A stretch of 33,423 bases of DNA from Microcoleus sp. FACHB-DQ6 (GTDB taxonomy: Bacteria; Cyanobacteriota; Cyanobacteriia; Cyanobacteriales; Microcoleaceae), in contig JACJNV010000335.1 of NCBI GenBank assembly GCA_014695175.1, positions 1-33,423 on the forward strand, given 5' to 3'. The position numbers and the translations under genes were made by a program. Shown here one piece after another: positions 1 to 10,625 of the stretch (within the stretch, counting starts at the first letter, position 1; every line of letters starts with the position of its first letter). The notes beneath the pieces are model-generated. The model made no database searches. It was not told the DNA's origin and was given only the letters and a program-made list of their open reading frames with translations.

Positions 1-797
1 AAAATATAACCGCCACTGCGCTTGTTGGGCACAAACGGAATATCATTGCCAATGTGCCACAGCACGGAATTAATCGCCGATTTCCGCGACGAACCGGTAC
101 CGACAACATCACCAACATAGGCTACCGGATGACCTTTTTGCTTCAAGTCTGCAATGGTTTGCAAACCCCCAGGCATCTTACTTTCCAGCATCGCCAAAGC
201 GTGCAGGGGAATGTCCGGCCGCGTAGTAGCATGAGGTGCTGGCGACAAGTCGTCAGTATTCGTTTCTCCAGGAACTTTGAAGACTGTAACGGTAATCGCT
301 TCTGCCAACACAGGACGACCCGTAAACCACTCGGCATCCGCCCAAGAATCGACTACCTGCTTGGCGTAGGGATTGGTATCAGACAAAGCTATAACGTCGT
401 GGAAAGCGTCGAATACTAACAACGTTTTGCTCAAGGCCCGGGCTGCGGTGGCGGGAATGGCGACCTCGGCAGTGGGGTTGAGCAAATCGATTAAAGATTG
501 GACGTTGTAACCGCCCATCATTGTCCCCAGCAGGTAAACTGCCCATTTGGGAGCAATTAGGGGGCTGTGGATTTCACCTTTAGCAATGCCAGTTAGAAAA
601 CCAGCTTTGACGTAGGCGGCGCTGTCTACTCCGGGCGGGACGCGATCGCGCAATAATTCTATTAAGGTTTCTTCTTCTCCAGCCGGCGGATTTTTCAGCA
701 GTTCACACAGTTCCGACGTTTGCTGGGCGTCCAGCGGCAGCGGTGGAATTCCCAAAGCGGCCCGTTCGGCAGCGGTACGGCGGTAAGATTCAAGCAT
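1..797 (-). CDS. acnB: Aconitate hydratase B, N-terminal part (cut by window edge)
   Basis: AcnB interconverts citrate and isocitrate in the TCA cycle using a [4Fe-4S] cluster; it is cytoplasmic. About 265 residues are visible and the rest lies beyond base 1. The protein starts MLESYRRTAAERAALGIPPL, as AcnB proteins do, then has the helical HEAT-like N-terminal domain. It next enters the swivel domain, with VGTGSSRKSAINSVLW followed by GNDIPFVPNKRSGGY. The second block (positions 1-130) is a hallmark of bacterial AcnB and separates it from AcnA. The ATG at 797-795 is preceded by a purine-rich GGAGAGAGGAG Shine-Dalgarno stretch, which fixes the start. The cluster-binding cysteines are outside the window, so catalytic integrity cannot be judged. 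Malate dehydrogenase, another TCA enzyme, is encoded about 12 kb away. Confidence 0.93.
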   Translation of the reverse strand, partial: MLESYRRTAAERAALGIPPLPLDAQQTSELCELLKNPPAGEEETLIELLRDRVPPGVDSAAYVKAGFLTGIAKGEIHSPLIAPKWAVYLLGTMMGGYNVQSLIDLLNPTAEVAIPATAARALSKTLLVFDAFHDVIALSDTNPYAKQVVDSWADAEWFTGRPVLAEAITVTVFKVPGETNTDDLSPAPHATTRPDIPLHALAMLESKMPGGLQTIADLKQKGHPVAYVGDVVGTGSSRKSAINSVLWHIGNDIPFVPNKRSGGYI

Positions 798-1369
798 TTC
801 TCCTCTCTCCTCGGATAATATTCAGTGGTTGGCAAGCAGGTGACTTTACTTTTTAGATTAGGAGCTTCCGCTGCACATTGAGTAAAGTACCTCGCTCTTA
901 TAAAAACTTAACGCAACTTTAAAAACAGTAGATTGTCATACCAAAGATAGATGTGTTCTCCATTCCGAGTGTACGAGATCGCACTCCAGCCGAGCAGTGT
1001 AGAGGCCGTCAGTTGCATTGTTGTGGTTAAGATTAATGTGTAGTGGGCTACGATCGATCGTCCTCTGCATCGATCCCTAACAACTAAAGCTAGGGAAGCA
1101 TTTGTCAATGAGCAATTATGCTCAGAATTTACTCGGATTGTGGGTACAAAACTCAGATTGGCGCGATCGAGGAATCATGCCGAGTGCCATATTTAGGCTC
1201 ACCCACTCCCAAATCGCGAATTTTCTACTCCTAGAAAAGCAGTTTTTTTGAGTAATCTTACTGACTGACAAATGAAATTAAGTCTTCAGTTGTTACCAAT
1301 GCTCTGCATCGGAAATCGTCATTTACCACAAGTTTAAAAAAATTGTCCTGCTAATGGATCGATTAAACA
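798..1369. other. Intergenic region between divergent acnB and the GGDEF-EAL gene
   Basis: This 572-base gap lies between two divergent genes, so it should hold promoters for both. I see AT-rich DNA with scattered GATCGATC-type sites, but no clear sigma-70 pair, tRNA or conserved small gene. The one ORF over 60 codons here (908-1108, minus) has no recognisable features. Confidence 0.5.
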
Positions 1370-4300
1370 ATGGAAAGTTTTATCCCTGAAAACTCTGAAA
1401 ACTGTCACGGCTGGGCCTCTAAGCCAGACTTGTACAAAGAGCTGCAAGGAACCAAAGAATTACTGCTGACGATCGCCAACTCGATGCCAATGCCACTGAT
1501 CGTCAGCAGTCTGGCGGACGGCACAATTCTTTATAGTAACGATTTATGCCGTCAGGCTTTCGGGTTCACAGCCTTCAAGTCGATCGACGGCCAAAAAGCC
1601 GAAATACTCTACCGCAACCCTGCAGATCGCCAGGAATTGCTGTTGCGGCTCGCCCGCAACGAACACGTCTGCGAGAGAGAAGTCCGGCTTAAAAAAGCTG
1701 ACGGCACGCTGTTTTGGGCAAGTGTATCGATGCGGTATCTGACATTGGTGTCGGGGAAAGCTGTTCTGTCGGTGTTCAGCGACATTACCGATCGGAAACG
1801 AGCCGCCGCGAAGGAGCAGGAATTGCTCACGTCAATCCACTCGCGGGCCCGCCAGCAAGCGGCTGTCGCTTACTTGGGGCAGCAGGCCCTGGCCGAAACA
1901 GATTTGTCTGCACTGATGGACAAAGCTGCGGTTTTAATTGCTCAAACCCTCGACGTTGATTATTGCCAGTTGTTAGAACTGTTGCCCTCCGGTCATGCTT
2001 TTCTGCTGCGAGCGGGGGTTGGCTGGCAGCAGGGCCTCGTCGGCAGCGCTACTGTTGCCGCTTCTGCCCGATCGCAAGCAGGTTACACATTGCTAGTGGG
2101 CGAACCGACTATCGTCGAAGATTTGCGGGTGGAAACGCGCTTTAGCGAGTTGCCGCTACTGCACAACCACCGGGCTGTCAGCGGCGTTACTGTAATTATT
2201 CCCGGCAATCGAAAACTGGGAAGCAACTGGGGACAAGCAGAACCAACGAACAGTTCCTCCTCGCAGGCCTGGGGCATTTTGGGGGTTCATACCAGCCAAA
2301 GGCGGGTTTTCAGCCAAGATGACGTTTATTTTGTAGAAGCGATCGCCAACTTGTTAGCTGCGGCGATCGAGCGCATTCTATCGCAAGAGCGCTTACAAAT
2401 GATGGAACGGGCGATCGAAAGTTGCAGCAACGGCATTGCAATCACCGACGCAACCGTTGCAGATAATCCGATTATTTATGTCAATCCCAGTTTTGAGCGG
2501 ATTACTGGTTATCGCAGAGACGAGTTAATCGGCAAAAATTGCCGATTTTTGCAGGGCACAGACACTGACAGCCCCGCTGCCAAACAATTGCGAATTGCGA
2601 TTGAAGAAGGCAGAGAATCTCAAGTTATATTACGCAACTTTCGGAAAGACGGCACGCCTTTTTGGCACGAACTGTCGATCGCTCCGGTTTACAACTCGCG
2701 GCGACACTTAACCCACTTTATTGGAGTACAAACAGACATTACCGACCGCCAGCGTTCGGAAGAAGAATTATTTTTAAATTCTCAAGCTTTAGCAGCTTTT
2801 AGCGCTAATCTCAAACACTTGCACCGGATTACAACTTATCATTATCAAAACTTTGAAGAACTGGTTGACGATTATCTAACAGCAGGCTGTTTGATGTTTG
2901 GACTTTCTAGGGGCATCATGGCTGAAGTTGACCGCGAGACTTTTATTGTCCGAGCAGCGAAAACAGATTTAGAATACTTAGTGCGAGGCTGTGAATTGAA
3001 CCTCAGCGATACTTACTGCGCTGCCGTCATTCAACTTAACAAAACAGTTGCGTATTCTCATATAGGAGCAGATCCTGAGATGCGCCAACATCCAGCTTAT
3101 CAAAAATGCCCCTCGGAATCTTACATCGGGACGCCGATATTTGTTAATAACAAAACTTACGGCACTTTGAGTTTTAGCTCTAGAGAAATAAAGAAAAACA
3201 AGTTTCAGTACGAGGAAATAGAAATTATAGAATTGATGGCTCAAAGTATTGGCAAAATTCTGGCGGTTCACCAAATGGAAGTCGAACGCCAGCAAGCTGA
3301 AAAAGATCGATGCGAGTTGATAGTATCTCTCAAAGAAAGTGAAGAACGCTATCGCCGTTTAGTAGAACTATCTCCCGAAGCGATCGCCGTTCACAGCCAA
3401 GGGAAAATCGCCTACATCAATGCTGCCGGCGCTAAACTCCTCGGTGCGAGTTCTCCCGAGGCGCTAATCGGCTTTCCGGTATTGCATTTCGTCCATCCAA
3501 ACTATGTGGAAACAGCCAGAGAGCGCATTCGGCTAGTCGAGACAGAAAATCAGCCGATCGACCTTGCCGAACAAAAACTGATTCGGTTCGACGGACAAAT
3601 AATAGACGTTGAAGTTGCCGGCATCCCCGCTACTTATCAAGGCTTGACCGCCGCCCAGATTATTATCCGAGATGTCACCGAGCGCAAGCGAGTAGAACGG
3701 GAACTGCTGCACGGCGCTTTTCACGATGCGCTGACAGGTTTGCCCAACCGCCTTTTGTTCCTAGACAGGCTAGGACAAGCCATCCGCCGATCCAATCAGT
3801 CCCCCGATTACAAATTTGGTTTACTTTTCCTAGATTTAGACCGCTTCAAAGTAGTTAATGATTCTTTAGGACACGTTTTAGGAGACAAACTGCTAATTGC
3901 CCTCGCGCAGCGACTGCAAACCTGCGTCCGGGTTTCTGATACCGTCGCCCGGCTGGGGGGAGACGAATTCACCATCCTGCTAGACCACATTCAGAGCCTC
4001 AGCGACGCCACCCTCGCAGCTAAAAAGATACAAACAGAACTGACGAAGCCGTTTCATCTTGAAGGGCACGAAGTATTTACCACGGCTAGCATTGGCATTG
4101 TTTTCAGTCGAGGCGACGCCACCGCCAGTGGCGAATCAAATTCGTACACTCACCCGGAAGAATTCCTACGCGATGCTGACATCGCTATGTACCGCGCTAA
4201 AGCTTTGGGTAAGGCCCGCCACGAAGTCTTTAATTTGGCGATGCACGACCAAACTATGTCGCTGTTGCAGTTAGAAACTGACCTGCGGTTGGCTATTTTG

Positions 4301-5500
4301 GGGAAGGAGGAATTAGGACAGAGCAAGGATCAATGTTCGCACTTTATTGTGCACTACCAACCGATTGTTTCGATCGCCAGCGGTGCGCTCGAAGGTTTTG
4401 AGGCCTTAGTGCGCTGGCACCACCCAGTTCGCGGTCTAGTGCCGCCGTCTACTTTTATCCCTGTAGCTGAAGAAACAGGTTTGATCGTGCCTCTGGGAGC
4501 CTGGGTGTTGCGGGAAGCTTGTCAGCAATTGCGGATTTGGCAAGAAATGTTAACGGAGCAACAGAGAAGAAGTCCAATGGAAGTCGGAACAAGGCCCTTC
4601 GACTCCCTTTGGCTTCACTCAGGGCAAGTCGCTCAGCGTAACCAGAAGGAAGAAGGCGCTTCGACTTCGGTCACGGTAGCAACAGGGAAGATGGCAACGG
4701 GCAATGGAGGGGATTTAACTGATGTATCTGTTACAGGGAATGAACAACACGGAACTTTTACTGAGCGTAGCCCCAGTATTGGTCACAGGACAGAAAGAAT
4801 CGGTAAAAAATTACCAATTCCCAGTTACCAATTCCCGATTACCGATTTTCACTCCTCTATTACCAGTTCCCAATTCCCAATTACCAATACTTCGGCTACG
4901 TTCAGTACAAGTCCCCAGGTACCAATTCCGAATTTTAAATTACCAATTATTGCTCCTTCGCAATTAACAATGAGCGTCAATCTCTCTCCTAAACAGTTAG
5001 GTATGCCGAATTTAATCGAGGAAATCGATGAAATTTTAGCAGAAACGGGCTGCGAGCCGAGCTGTTTAAAATTGGAGATTACTGAAAGCGCGATCGTGGA
5101 AAATGTGAAGAAAGCCAATATTGTGCTAGCCCAATTAAAAGCTAGAAATATTCGATTGTCGATCGACGATTTCGGTACTGGCTATTCGTCTTTGAGTTAC
5201 TTGCACCGTTTTCCGCTGGATACACTGAAGATCGATCGATCTTTTGTGAGCCGCTTGGGGGCTGCCGAAAATGGTGACGACGGGGGTCAGCCTTTGCAGA
5301 TTGTGCGGGCGATCGTAACTTTGGCTCACAACTTGGGATTGAATGCGATCGCCGAAGGTGTAGAGACAGGCGAACAGTTAGCACAGCTTCGAGAACTCGA
5401 CTGCGAATTAGCTCAGGGATATTGGTTTTCTAAACCTTTGGACAGTTCCACCGTGACCGAAATGCTGATAAATCTCGGTAAAATAGAAATTATGGACTGA
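1370..5500 (+). CDS. LOV/GAF/PAS-GGDEF-EAL cyclic-di-GMP enzyme with a repeat insert in the EAL domain
   Basis: Predicted cytoplasmic enzyme that makes and/or degrades c-di-GMP under sensory control; 1376 residues. Domains in order: PAS (about 25-145), GAF (165-340), LOV-type PAS (350-475), GAF (480-630), PAS (660-775), GGDEF (786-960), EAL (990-1370). The LOV domain has [10 protein letters not shown] with the flavin-adduct cysteine at C391, plus NFRKDG and the GVQTDIT glutamine. The usual FWN is FWH. GGDEF is intact (863-867) and preceded by an RVSD inhibitory site. The EAL residues are also present: EAL 1011-1013, [27 protein letters not shown] and AEGVET. Between QQLRIWQEM and LTMSVNLSP, where about 8 residues are normal, there are about 135 residues of repeat-derived sequence. 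Domain names come from motif recognition. Which activity dominates cannot be told. Confidence 0.92.
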   Translation: MESFIPENSENCHGWASKPDLYKELQGTKELLLTIANSMPMPLIVSSLADGTILYSNDLCRQAFGFTAFKSIDGQKAEILYRNPADRQELLLRLARNEHVCEREVRLKKADGTLFWASVSMRYLTLVSGKAVLSVFSDITDRKRAAAKEQELLTSIHSRARQQAAVAYLGQQALAETDLSALMDKAAVLIAQTLDVDYCQLLELLPSGHAFLLRAGVGWQQGLVGSATVAASARSQAGYTLLVGEPTIVEDLRVETRFSELPLLHNHRAVSGVTVIIPGNRKLGSNWGQAEPTNSSSSQAWGILGVHTSQRRVFSQDDVYFVEAIANLLAAAIERILSQERLQMMERAIESCSNGIAITDATVADNPIIYVNPSFERITGYRRDELIGKNCRFLQGTDTDSPAAKQLRIAIEEGRESQVILRNFRKDGTPFWHELSIAPVYNSRRHLTHFIGVQTDITDRQRSEEELFLNSQALAAFSANLKHLHRITTYHYQNFEELVDDYLTAGCLMFGLSRGIMAEVDRETFIVRAAKTDLEYLVRGCELNLSDTYCAAVIQLNKTVAYSHIGADPEMRQHPAYQKCPSESYIGTPIFVNNKTYGTLSFSSREIKKNKFQYEEIEIIELMAQSIGKILAVHQMEVERQQAEKDRCELIVSLKESEERYRRLVELSPEAIAVHSQGKIAYINAAGAKLLGASSPEALIGFPVLHFVHPNYVETARERIRLVETENQPIDLAEQKLIRFDGQIIDVEVAGIPATYQGLTAAQIIIRDVTERKRVERELLHGAFHDALTGLPNRLLFLDRLGQAIRRSNQSPDYKFGLLFLDLDRFKVVNDSLGHVLGDKLLIALAQRLQTCVRVSDTVARLGGDEFTILLDHIQSLSDATLAAKKIQTELTKPFHLEGHEVFTTASIGIVFSRGDATASGESNSYTHPEEFLRDADIAMYRAKALGKARHEVFNLAMHDQTMSLLQLETDLRLAILGKEELGQSKDQCSHFIVHYQPIVSIASGALEGFEALVRWHHPVRGLVPPSTFIPVAEETGLIVPLGAWVLREACQQLRIWQEMLTEQQRRSPMEVGTRPFDSLWLHSGQVAQRNQKEEGASTSVTVATGKMATGNGGDLTDVSVTGNEQHGTFTERSPSIGHRTERIGKKLPIPSYQFPITDFHSSITSSQFPITNTSATFSTSPQVPIPNFKLPIIAPSQLTMSVNLSPKQLGMPNLIEEIDEILAETGCEPSCLKLEITESAIVENVKKANIVLAQLKARNIRLSIDDFGTGYSSLSYLHRFPLDTLKIDRSFVSRLGAAENGDDGGQPLQIVRAIVTLAHNLGLNAIAEGVETGEQLAQLRELDCELAQGYWFSKPLDSSTVTEMLINLGKIEIMD
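4552..4960 (+). repeat. In-frame repeat insert inside the EAL domain
   Basis: About 400 bases inside the EAL coding sequence look like cyanobacterial dispersed repeats. The first part contains two TTCGACT-type units (around 4597 and 4660), like repeats usually found between genes. The second part (4800-4950) is a run of 7-base units alternating AATTACC and AATTCCC. It is translated as repeated QFPITN/LPIPSY-like peptides. The reading frame stays open throughout. Confidence 0.75.
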
Positions 5501-6065
5501 GTGAGGTACAGATTGGTCAATGGTGCGTCACCCCGTGAAGACATTTTTGCTACAAACTCACAATCTCCCAACTGATGCACCAGGGAATAAATGGTGCATC
5601 AAAATTAGATTTTCGGTGATGATATCAAATCTGTGAGCATGGGAATTATATCAATTCCGGTTGCACCGTCCGTGATTGTTGACTGTGGACTGTTGACTGT
5701 TGACGGGCGGGTCGAAAAACTGAATGGTTGAGTGTTAACCGTTGACTCGATTTTATTATCCTGATGCAACCCGAAACGATATTATTATTCAGATTTCTGT
5801 TCTCTGCATCTGCGTGAATCCGCATTAATCCATTGTCATCTGCGGCCCGAGAACTTCTCTTTTTTTAACCGCAGATGAGGGCAGATAAACACAGATTTAC
5901 GCAGATGAATTAGATTCATTCCGGTTGCACCGTCCCGGGTTGACTATTGACTGGATTTTACGCCTGACGATGCTACCGGATTCGATCGGGTTGAAAATTA
6001 CCCAACGGACGCACGGTAACGCTTCCGCAATCGCCAATTGCCAATTACAACTTACCAATTCCCCA
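5501..6065. repeat. Intergenic repeat cluster between convergent sensor genes
   Basis: The two photoreceptor genes end here tail to tail. I see no gene. The gap contains: GTTGACT 7-base short tandem repeats (about 5677-5704 and 5735-5750); a CATCTGCG-type dispersed repeat with its AACCGCAGATGAGGGCAGA partner (5800-5905); an ATTCCGGTTGCACCGTCC motif present twice (about 5652 and 5919); an inverted relative, GATGCTACCGGATTCGATC, at about 5968; and CCAATT-type tandem units at 6030-6075. The last run reaches into the end of the kinase gene and supplies its final codons. Confidence 0.7.
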
Positions 6066-9000
6066 TTAACAATTAGCTTTGAGGGGAATCTCGATCGTCA
6101 ATTCTGTACCCTTTCCCGGCGAAGAAGTGCATTTCAGCGACCCGTTGTGTCTGTCTGTAACAATTTGATAGCTAATTGACAAGCCCATGCCAGTGCCTTT
6201 ACCCACAGGTTTAGTGGTAAAAAACGGGTCAAAAAGCCGAGTGCCGACAGTCTCCGGTATTCCCGGCCCGTTGTCAGCAATCCGAATGATTACCTTGCCC
6301 GCTGGCGATATTTCAGTGCGGATGCGGATGTGGCTCGGCTGTTCCCGCATTTCCTCAGCAGAACGGCGCAGATCCCGTTCTTCCAAAGCATCCAAAGCAT
6401 TGCTCAAGATGTTCATAAATACTTGATTTAACTGTCCGGCATAACATTCTACTAAGGGCAGTTGACCGTATTCTTTAATCACCTCAATTTCTGGATGATT
6501 GTGTTTAGCTTTGAGCCGATGCTGCAAAATCATCAGGGTGCTATCTATGCCGTCGTGGATGTTGACTGCTTTCATTTCCGCTTCGTCCATGCGGGAAAAT
6601 GTCCGGAGAGAAGCAACAATTTGTTGAATTCTGTCTGCACCGACTTTCATTGAAGAAAGCAACTTAGGTAGGTCTTCCATCAGAAAGTCGAGTTCAATAG
6701 TCTCTACTTCCTCTTGAATTTCCGGGACTGGATCGGGATAGTGATTTTGGTAAAGTTCGATCAGGTGTAGCAAGTCTTGAGTATAGTCGTTAGCGTGGGT
6801 GAGATTGCCGTAAATAAAGTTAACTGGGTTGTTAATTTCGTGGGCGACTCCTGCCACAAGTTGACCGAGACTCGACATTTTTTCATTTTGAATTAACTGC
6901 GATTGAGTGCTGGTTAATTGCTGCAACGTTTGTTCTAATTGGAGAGCTTTATTGCGAGTTTGGGCGTAAAGATCGGCTTGGTTGAGAGCGATCGCCAATT
7001 GAACTGTAATCGCTTGCAACAATTCTACTTCGCTGTCGCTCCAAGGCCGCACAGAAGCGGAGTGGGAGCAGGTAACAACACTCAGGACTCCCGAAAGTGC
7101 CTGCATCGGAATTGCCAATATAGATTGGTAGCCCATAGAACGAAGAGACTTTCTCCAAACAGGGTCTGCGATTGCTTCGACATCATCGACTTGCAGCGTT
7201 TCTAGACGCAAGATCGGTTCTCCTAAAGCCCCCAAGTCCGAAGCTTTATAGCAACCTATTAAATCGGGAAGTTGGGGGATGCGAGATTCTTTAATAATTT
7301 CCCAGAAAGGTTCCTCCCCGTCGCAGCGATACCAGCTAAAGTTGCAACGATCTATGTGCATGAAAGCGCGAATTTCTTGGACGGCGACAGCAATAATGCT
7401 GTCGAAATCGAGGGAATTGCGGATTTGAGTAGTGAGGTTGTGGAGCAATTTTTCTCGATCGGCCTGCTGTCTGAGTCGGGCTTCCGATCGCCTCAAGGCA
7501 ATTTCTCCCTGCTTGCGATCGGTAATGTCTTCGGTGACAGCTAATAGATATTGCGGTTTGCCATCAGCATCGAGTATTGCGGTTTTCTTCGTATGAAATA
7601 TGCGAGTATCGCCTTCTCTTGTTTGAATCAGTTCTTCGGGAATGTCTACAATTTGCCCGCTGGCGAGCGCTTCCCGGTCTTTTGCGCTGAAAAATTCGGC
7701 TTGTTCTCTGGGGAAAAAGTCGCCATCATTTTTGCCCATAACTTCTGCTGCACTGAAACCGAGCAACTCTTCGGCTGCCGGGTTCCACAGTACAAATCGC
7801 AACTCTTCTGCTTCTTTGCCAAATACTCCTACGGGTATGGTGTTGAGCACTGATTCCATAAACTGTTGAGCCTGTTGCAGTTCTGCTTCTGCCTGTTTGC
7901 GATCGCTAATATCTCGGACGTTGGCAATGACGCTGAGATTGCCGTTGAGATGAATTCTGGACAGGGCAACTTCTGCATCAAAAGTTGAACCGTCGTTGGG
8001 ACGCCTCGCTTTCCATTCCACGCGACCTGTTTCGCCGGCTAATACTCTTTCCCAAAGTTCTCCCATTTGTTCAATGGGATTGTCGCTACTTGAATAGTCA
8101 TTTTTAGTTGATAATTTTGTTGCTTGTTCTTGGCTCACTCCGTACATTTCTAACATTCGATTATTGACATCGAGAATGTTTCCTTCTAAATCGTGAATGA
8201 AGATAGCATCGTAGACATTGTTAAATATGGTTCGCAGGTTTTGCTCGGAAACTTGCAGCGCTGCTTCTGCCTGTTTGCGATCGCCAATTTCTTGTTCTAA
8301 TTGCGTGACTGCTTGGGAAAGTTCGGCCGTGCGATCGCTCACTCTGTCTTCTAACTCGGCTGCTGCTTGCCGCAGGGCGGCTTCGGCGGCTTTGCGATCG
8401 GTAATGTCGAGCGCCGTGCCGAACAATTTTAGCACTTTGCCACTGGCATCGGTTTCAGCGCGGCCTACGGCGTTGAGATGCCGCAGCGTGCCGTCGGGAC
8501 GGCAAAGGCGGAGGTCCAAATCAAAGGGGATGCCTGCTGTGAGTCCCCGCTGCACTTGAGTTTGCCACAATTCCAAATCTTCTGGATGGATCAGAGCGAC
8601 CTGTTCGGCTAGGTTGGGGGCAGAGGCGGCCGGTTCTAGTCCGAAGATGCGGAAGAGTTCCTCTGACCAAGTGACGGTTCCCATTGTTGCGTCGAGTTCC
8701 CAATTGCCGACGTGGGCGAGTCTCTGGGCTTCTTGTAGCTGCCGCTGGCTGTTGCGGATGGCGGTTTCGGCAACTTTGCGATCGGTGATGTCGAACAATA
8801 CGCCACAAAATATTATTTCGCCGTTCTCGCTGCGGGTGGGCATGGAGTCGCCCTGCCACCAGCGAATCTCACCGTCGGGCTTGACTAACCGCCCTTCATA
8901 GTGCCACAGGGAGAGGTTTTCTACGGCTTCGCAGACAGAGGCGATGTAGCTTTCCAAGTCTTCAGGGTGGACCCGGGAAATGAATGTATTCATGTCTTGC

Positions 9001-10625
9001 GTCATTTCTGCTGCTGTAACGCCGCTGATATCTTCTATGCGATCGCTCATGTAGTCAATGCGCCAAACTCCGTCACGGTTGCAAAACTGGAACAGGGCTC
9101 CGGGCATGGTGGCCGCGATCGTCCGAAACTTGGCTTCGCTGGCGGTGAGGGCGGCAAAAGTCTGGCGCAGTTCTGCCGTGCGTGCTTCTACTCTGCGCTC
9201 TAGTTCTGCGTTGGCGTGTTGCAATGCGGACTCTGCGCGCTTGCGATCGGTAATGTCGGTAGCTGTACCGGTGGTGCCGAGGAAGTTTCCGGTTTCGTCG
9301 TAGAGGGCGATCGCGTTAAACATCAAATGTTTCATGCTGCCGTCTTTGGCGATGTGGGTGCTTTCGTACTGGAAAACTGATTCTCCGGCAAACAGGCGGG
9401 CGAAAACTTCTAAATCTTTCTGGGTTTGTTCTGGTGTCGCAAAGTCGGAGAACGGCCTACCGATCATTTCTTCTGGTTCGTAACCGTAAATGTACTTAAC
9501 TGCTGGGTTGACGAAGGTATAGCGTCCTAAAGCATCGACCGACCAAATCATGTCTTGGGAGGTTTCTACCAGGCTGCGGTATTTGCTTTCACTGGCTTTG
9601 ACGGCTTCTTCTGTTTTTTTGCGTTCCGTCATGTCGCGGGAGACGCCGACAGTCATGACAATTTGGCCGTCTGCGTTGCGAATCGGTGTTTTGACTGTGC
9701 TGAACAGCAGCACTTCTCCGTCGTAGCGCGTCACCGGTTCTTCGGAAATTTGCAGAGTCTGTCCGGTTTCAAATACGAAGGCGTCATCTTTGATGTACTG
9801 GAGAGTATTGTCGGTATCGGCGAAAGGTGCGTCTACTATGTCTTGAAGTTCCTCTTCAGTCATGCCGTAATAGTCGCGGAATGCTTGATTTGCCCAAACA
9901 ATTTTGGATTTGGGGCCTTTGACTAATACCATATCGCCGATCGAATCGAGAATTTGGTGATATTTTTCCTCGCTGTCGCGGAGTTTCTGCTGTGCCGCTT
10001 CGATTTCTGCTATTTGCCTCTGGGTTTGCAAGTGCAGTTCGGCTTGGTGGATGGCAACTGCTAAATGGTCGCCTACTTGTCTGGCAAATTCGATTTCGTC
10101 TTCTTGCCACTGGCGGGGTTGACCGCAGGAGTGAATGCACAGCAATCCCCACAGGTGTTGCCCTTGCAGCAGCGGTACGACTAAGTTGGCTCGGATTTGA
10201 AATCGCTTGAGGATTTTGAGGTGACAAGGACTCAACCGGGCTTTGTAAATGTCCGTGACTGCTTGAACGTATCCTTTGGCATAGTTGGCGGCAAATTGTT
10301 CGCCGAAACAGTAGTCGCTGACTCTTGCTCCCAAAGATGGGCTGTATTGGGGCAGTACGTCTTCGGACACTACTTCGCCCTCATTCCATTCGGATTCGGG
10401 AAGAAAGCGGTAGACGGCGACTCGATCGGCATTTAGGAGTTGCCGAACTTCGGTGGCTGTGATTTTGAATATTGTTTCTAAGTCTAGGGATTCACGAATT
10501 TTGGCAATAACTCCCATCAGCGCTTGCAGCTTTTTAAACCAGGTTTGAGACTGCGTTTGTCTTTCTAGGTGAGCTAGTTTCTCGCGCAGGTTGCTGACTT
10601 CGTGATACAGGTATTCATGAAACAT
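6066..10625 (-). CDS. Multi-PAS hybrid-sensor histidine kinase with N-terminal DXCF cyanobacteriochrome GAF
   Basis: Predicted soluble light/redox-sensing histidine kinase of 1519 residues, with no membrane segment and no receiver domain. Order: short coiled coil, bilin-type GAF (about 35-195), six PAS/PAC modules (about 218-1040, each ending in a DITDRK-like PAC motif) with coiled coils between, second GAF (1055-1215), HisKA with VAHEINNP (H1262), and an HATPase with NILSNALDAL, DNGPGIP, FFTTKPVGKGTGMGLS. In GAF1 the DYCF motif puts a cysteine at C106 and the canonical SPCHLKIL cysteine at C134. The 28-residue spacing equals that of the two bilin cysteines of TePixJ. RANLVVPLLQG and LWGLL are also typical of cyanobacteriochromes. 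No response regulator is adjacent, so the partner is unknown. The last residues (ANC) come from an adjacent CAATTA repeat. The start has only a weak AAAGAAAAAG ribosome-binding tract. Confidence 0.93.
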   Translation of the reverse strand: MFHEYLYHEVSNLREKLAHLERQTQSQTWFKKLQALMGVIAKIRESLDLETIFKITATEVRQLLNADRVAVYRFLPESEWNEGEVVSEDVLPQYSPSLGARVSDYCFGEQFAANYAKGYVQAVTDIYKARLSPCHLKILKRFQIRANLVVPLLQGQHLWGLLCIHSCGQPRQWQEDEIEFARQVGDHLAVAIHQAELHLQTQRQIAEIEAAQQKLRDSEEKYHQILDSIGDMVLVKGPKSKIVWANQAFRDYYGMTEEELQDIVDAPFADTDNTLQYIKDDAFVFETGQTLQISEEPVTRYDGEVLLFSTVKTPIRNADGQIVMTVGVSRDMTERKKTEEAVKASESKYRSLVETSQDMIWSVDALGRYTFVNPAVKYIYGYEPEEMIGRPFSDFATPEQTQKDLEVFARLFAGESVFQYESTHIAKDGSMKHLMFNAIALYDETGNFLGTTGTATDITDRKRAESALQHANAELERRVEARTAELRQTFAALTASEAKFRTIAATMPGALFQFCNRDGVWRIDYMSDRIEDISGVTAAEMTQDMNTFISRVHPEDLESYIASVCEAVENLSLWHYEGRLVKPDGEIRWWQGDSMPTRSENGEIIFCGVLFDITDRKVAETAIRNSQRQLQEAQRLAHVGNWELDATMGTVTWSEELFRIFGLEPAASAPNLAEQVALIHPEDLELWQTQVQRGLTAGIPFDLDLRLCRPDGTLRHLNAVGRAETDASGKVLKLFGTALDITDRKAAEAALRQAAAELEDRVSDRTAELSQAVTQLEQEIGDRKQAEAALQVSEQNLRTIFNNVYDAIFIHDLEGNILDVNNRMLEMYGVSQEQATKLSTKNDYSSSDNPIEQMGELWERVLAGETGRVEWKARRPNDGSTFDAEVALSRIHLNGNLSVIANVRDISDRKQAEAELQQAQQFMESVLNTIPVGVFGKEAEELRFVLWNPAAEELLGFSAAEVMGKNDGDFFPREQAEFFSAKDREALASGQIVDIPEELIQTREGDTRIFHTKKTAILDADGKPQYLLAVTEDITDRKQGEIALRRSEARLRQQADREKLLHNLTTQIRNSLDFDSIIAVAVQEIRAFMHIDRCNFSWYRCDGEEPFWEIIKESRIPQLPDLIGCYKASDLGALGEPILRLETLQVDDVEAIADPVWRKSLRSMGYQSILAIPMQALSGVLSVVTCSHSASVRPWSDSEVELLQAITVQLAIALNQADLYAQTRNKALQLEQTLQQLTSTQSQLIQNEKMSSLGQLVAGVAHEINNPVNFIYGNLTHANDYTQDLLHLIELYQNHYPDPVPEIQEEVETIELDFLMEDLPKLLSSMKVGADRIQQIVASLRTFSRMDEAEMKAVNIHDGIDSTLMILQHRLKAKHNHPEIEVIKEYGQLPLVECYAGQLNQVFMNILSNALDALEERDLRRSAEEMREQPSHIRIRTEISPAGKVIIRIADNGPGIPETVGTRLFDPFFTTKPVGKGTGMGLSISYQIVTDRHNGSLKCTSSPGKGTELTIEIPLKANC

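Noticed and set aside
54-419. 121-codon plus-strand ORF
   Set aside because: It lies antisense to acnB, whose translation is strongly conserved.
908-1108. 66-codon minus-strand ORF in the gap between acnB and the GGDEF-EAL gene
   Set aside because: No recognisable motif, no convincing ribosome-binding site and unusual composition; probably a chance frame.
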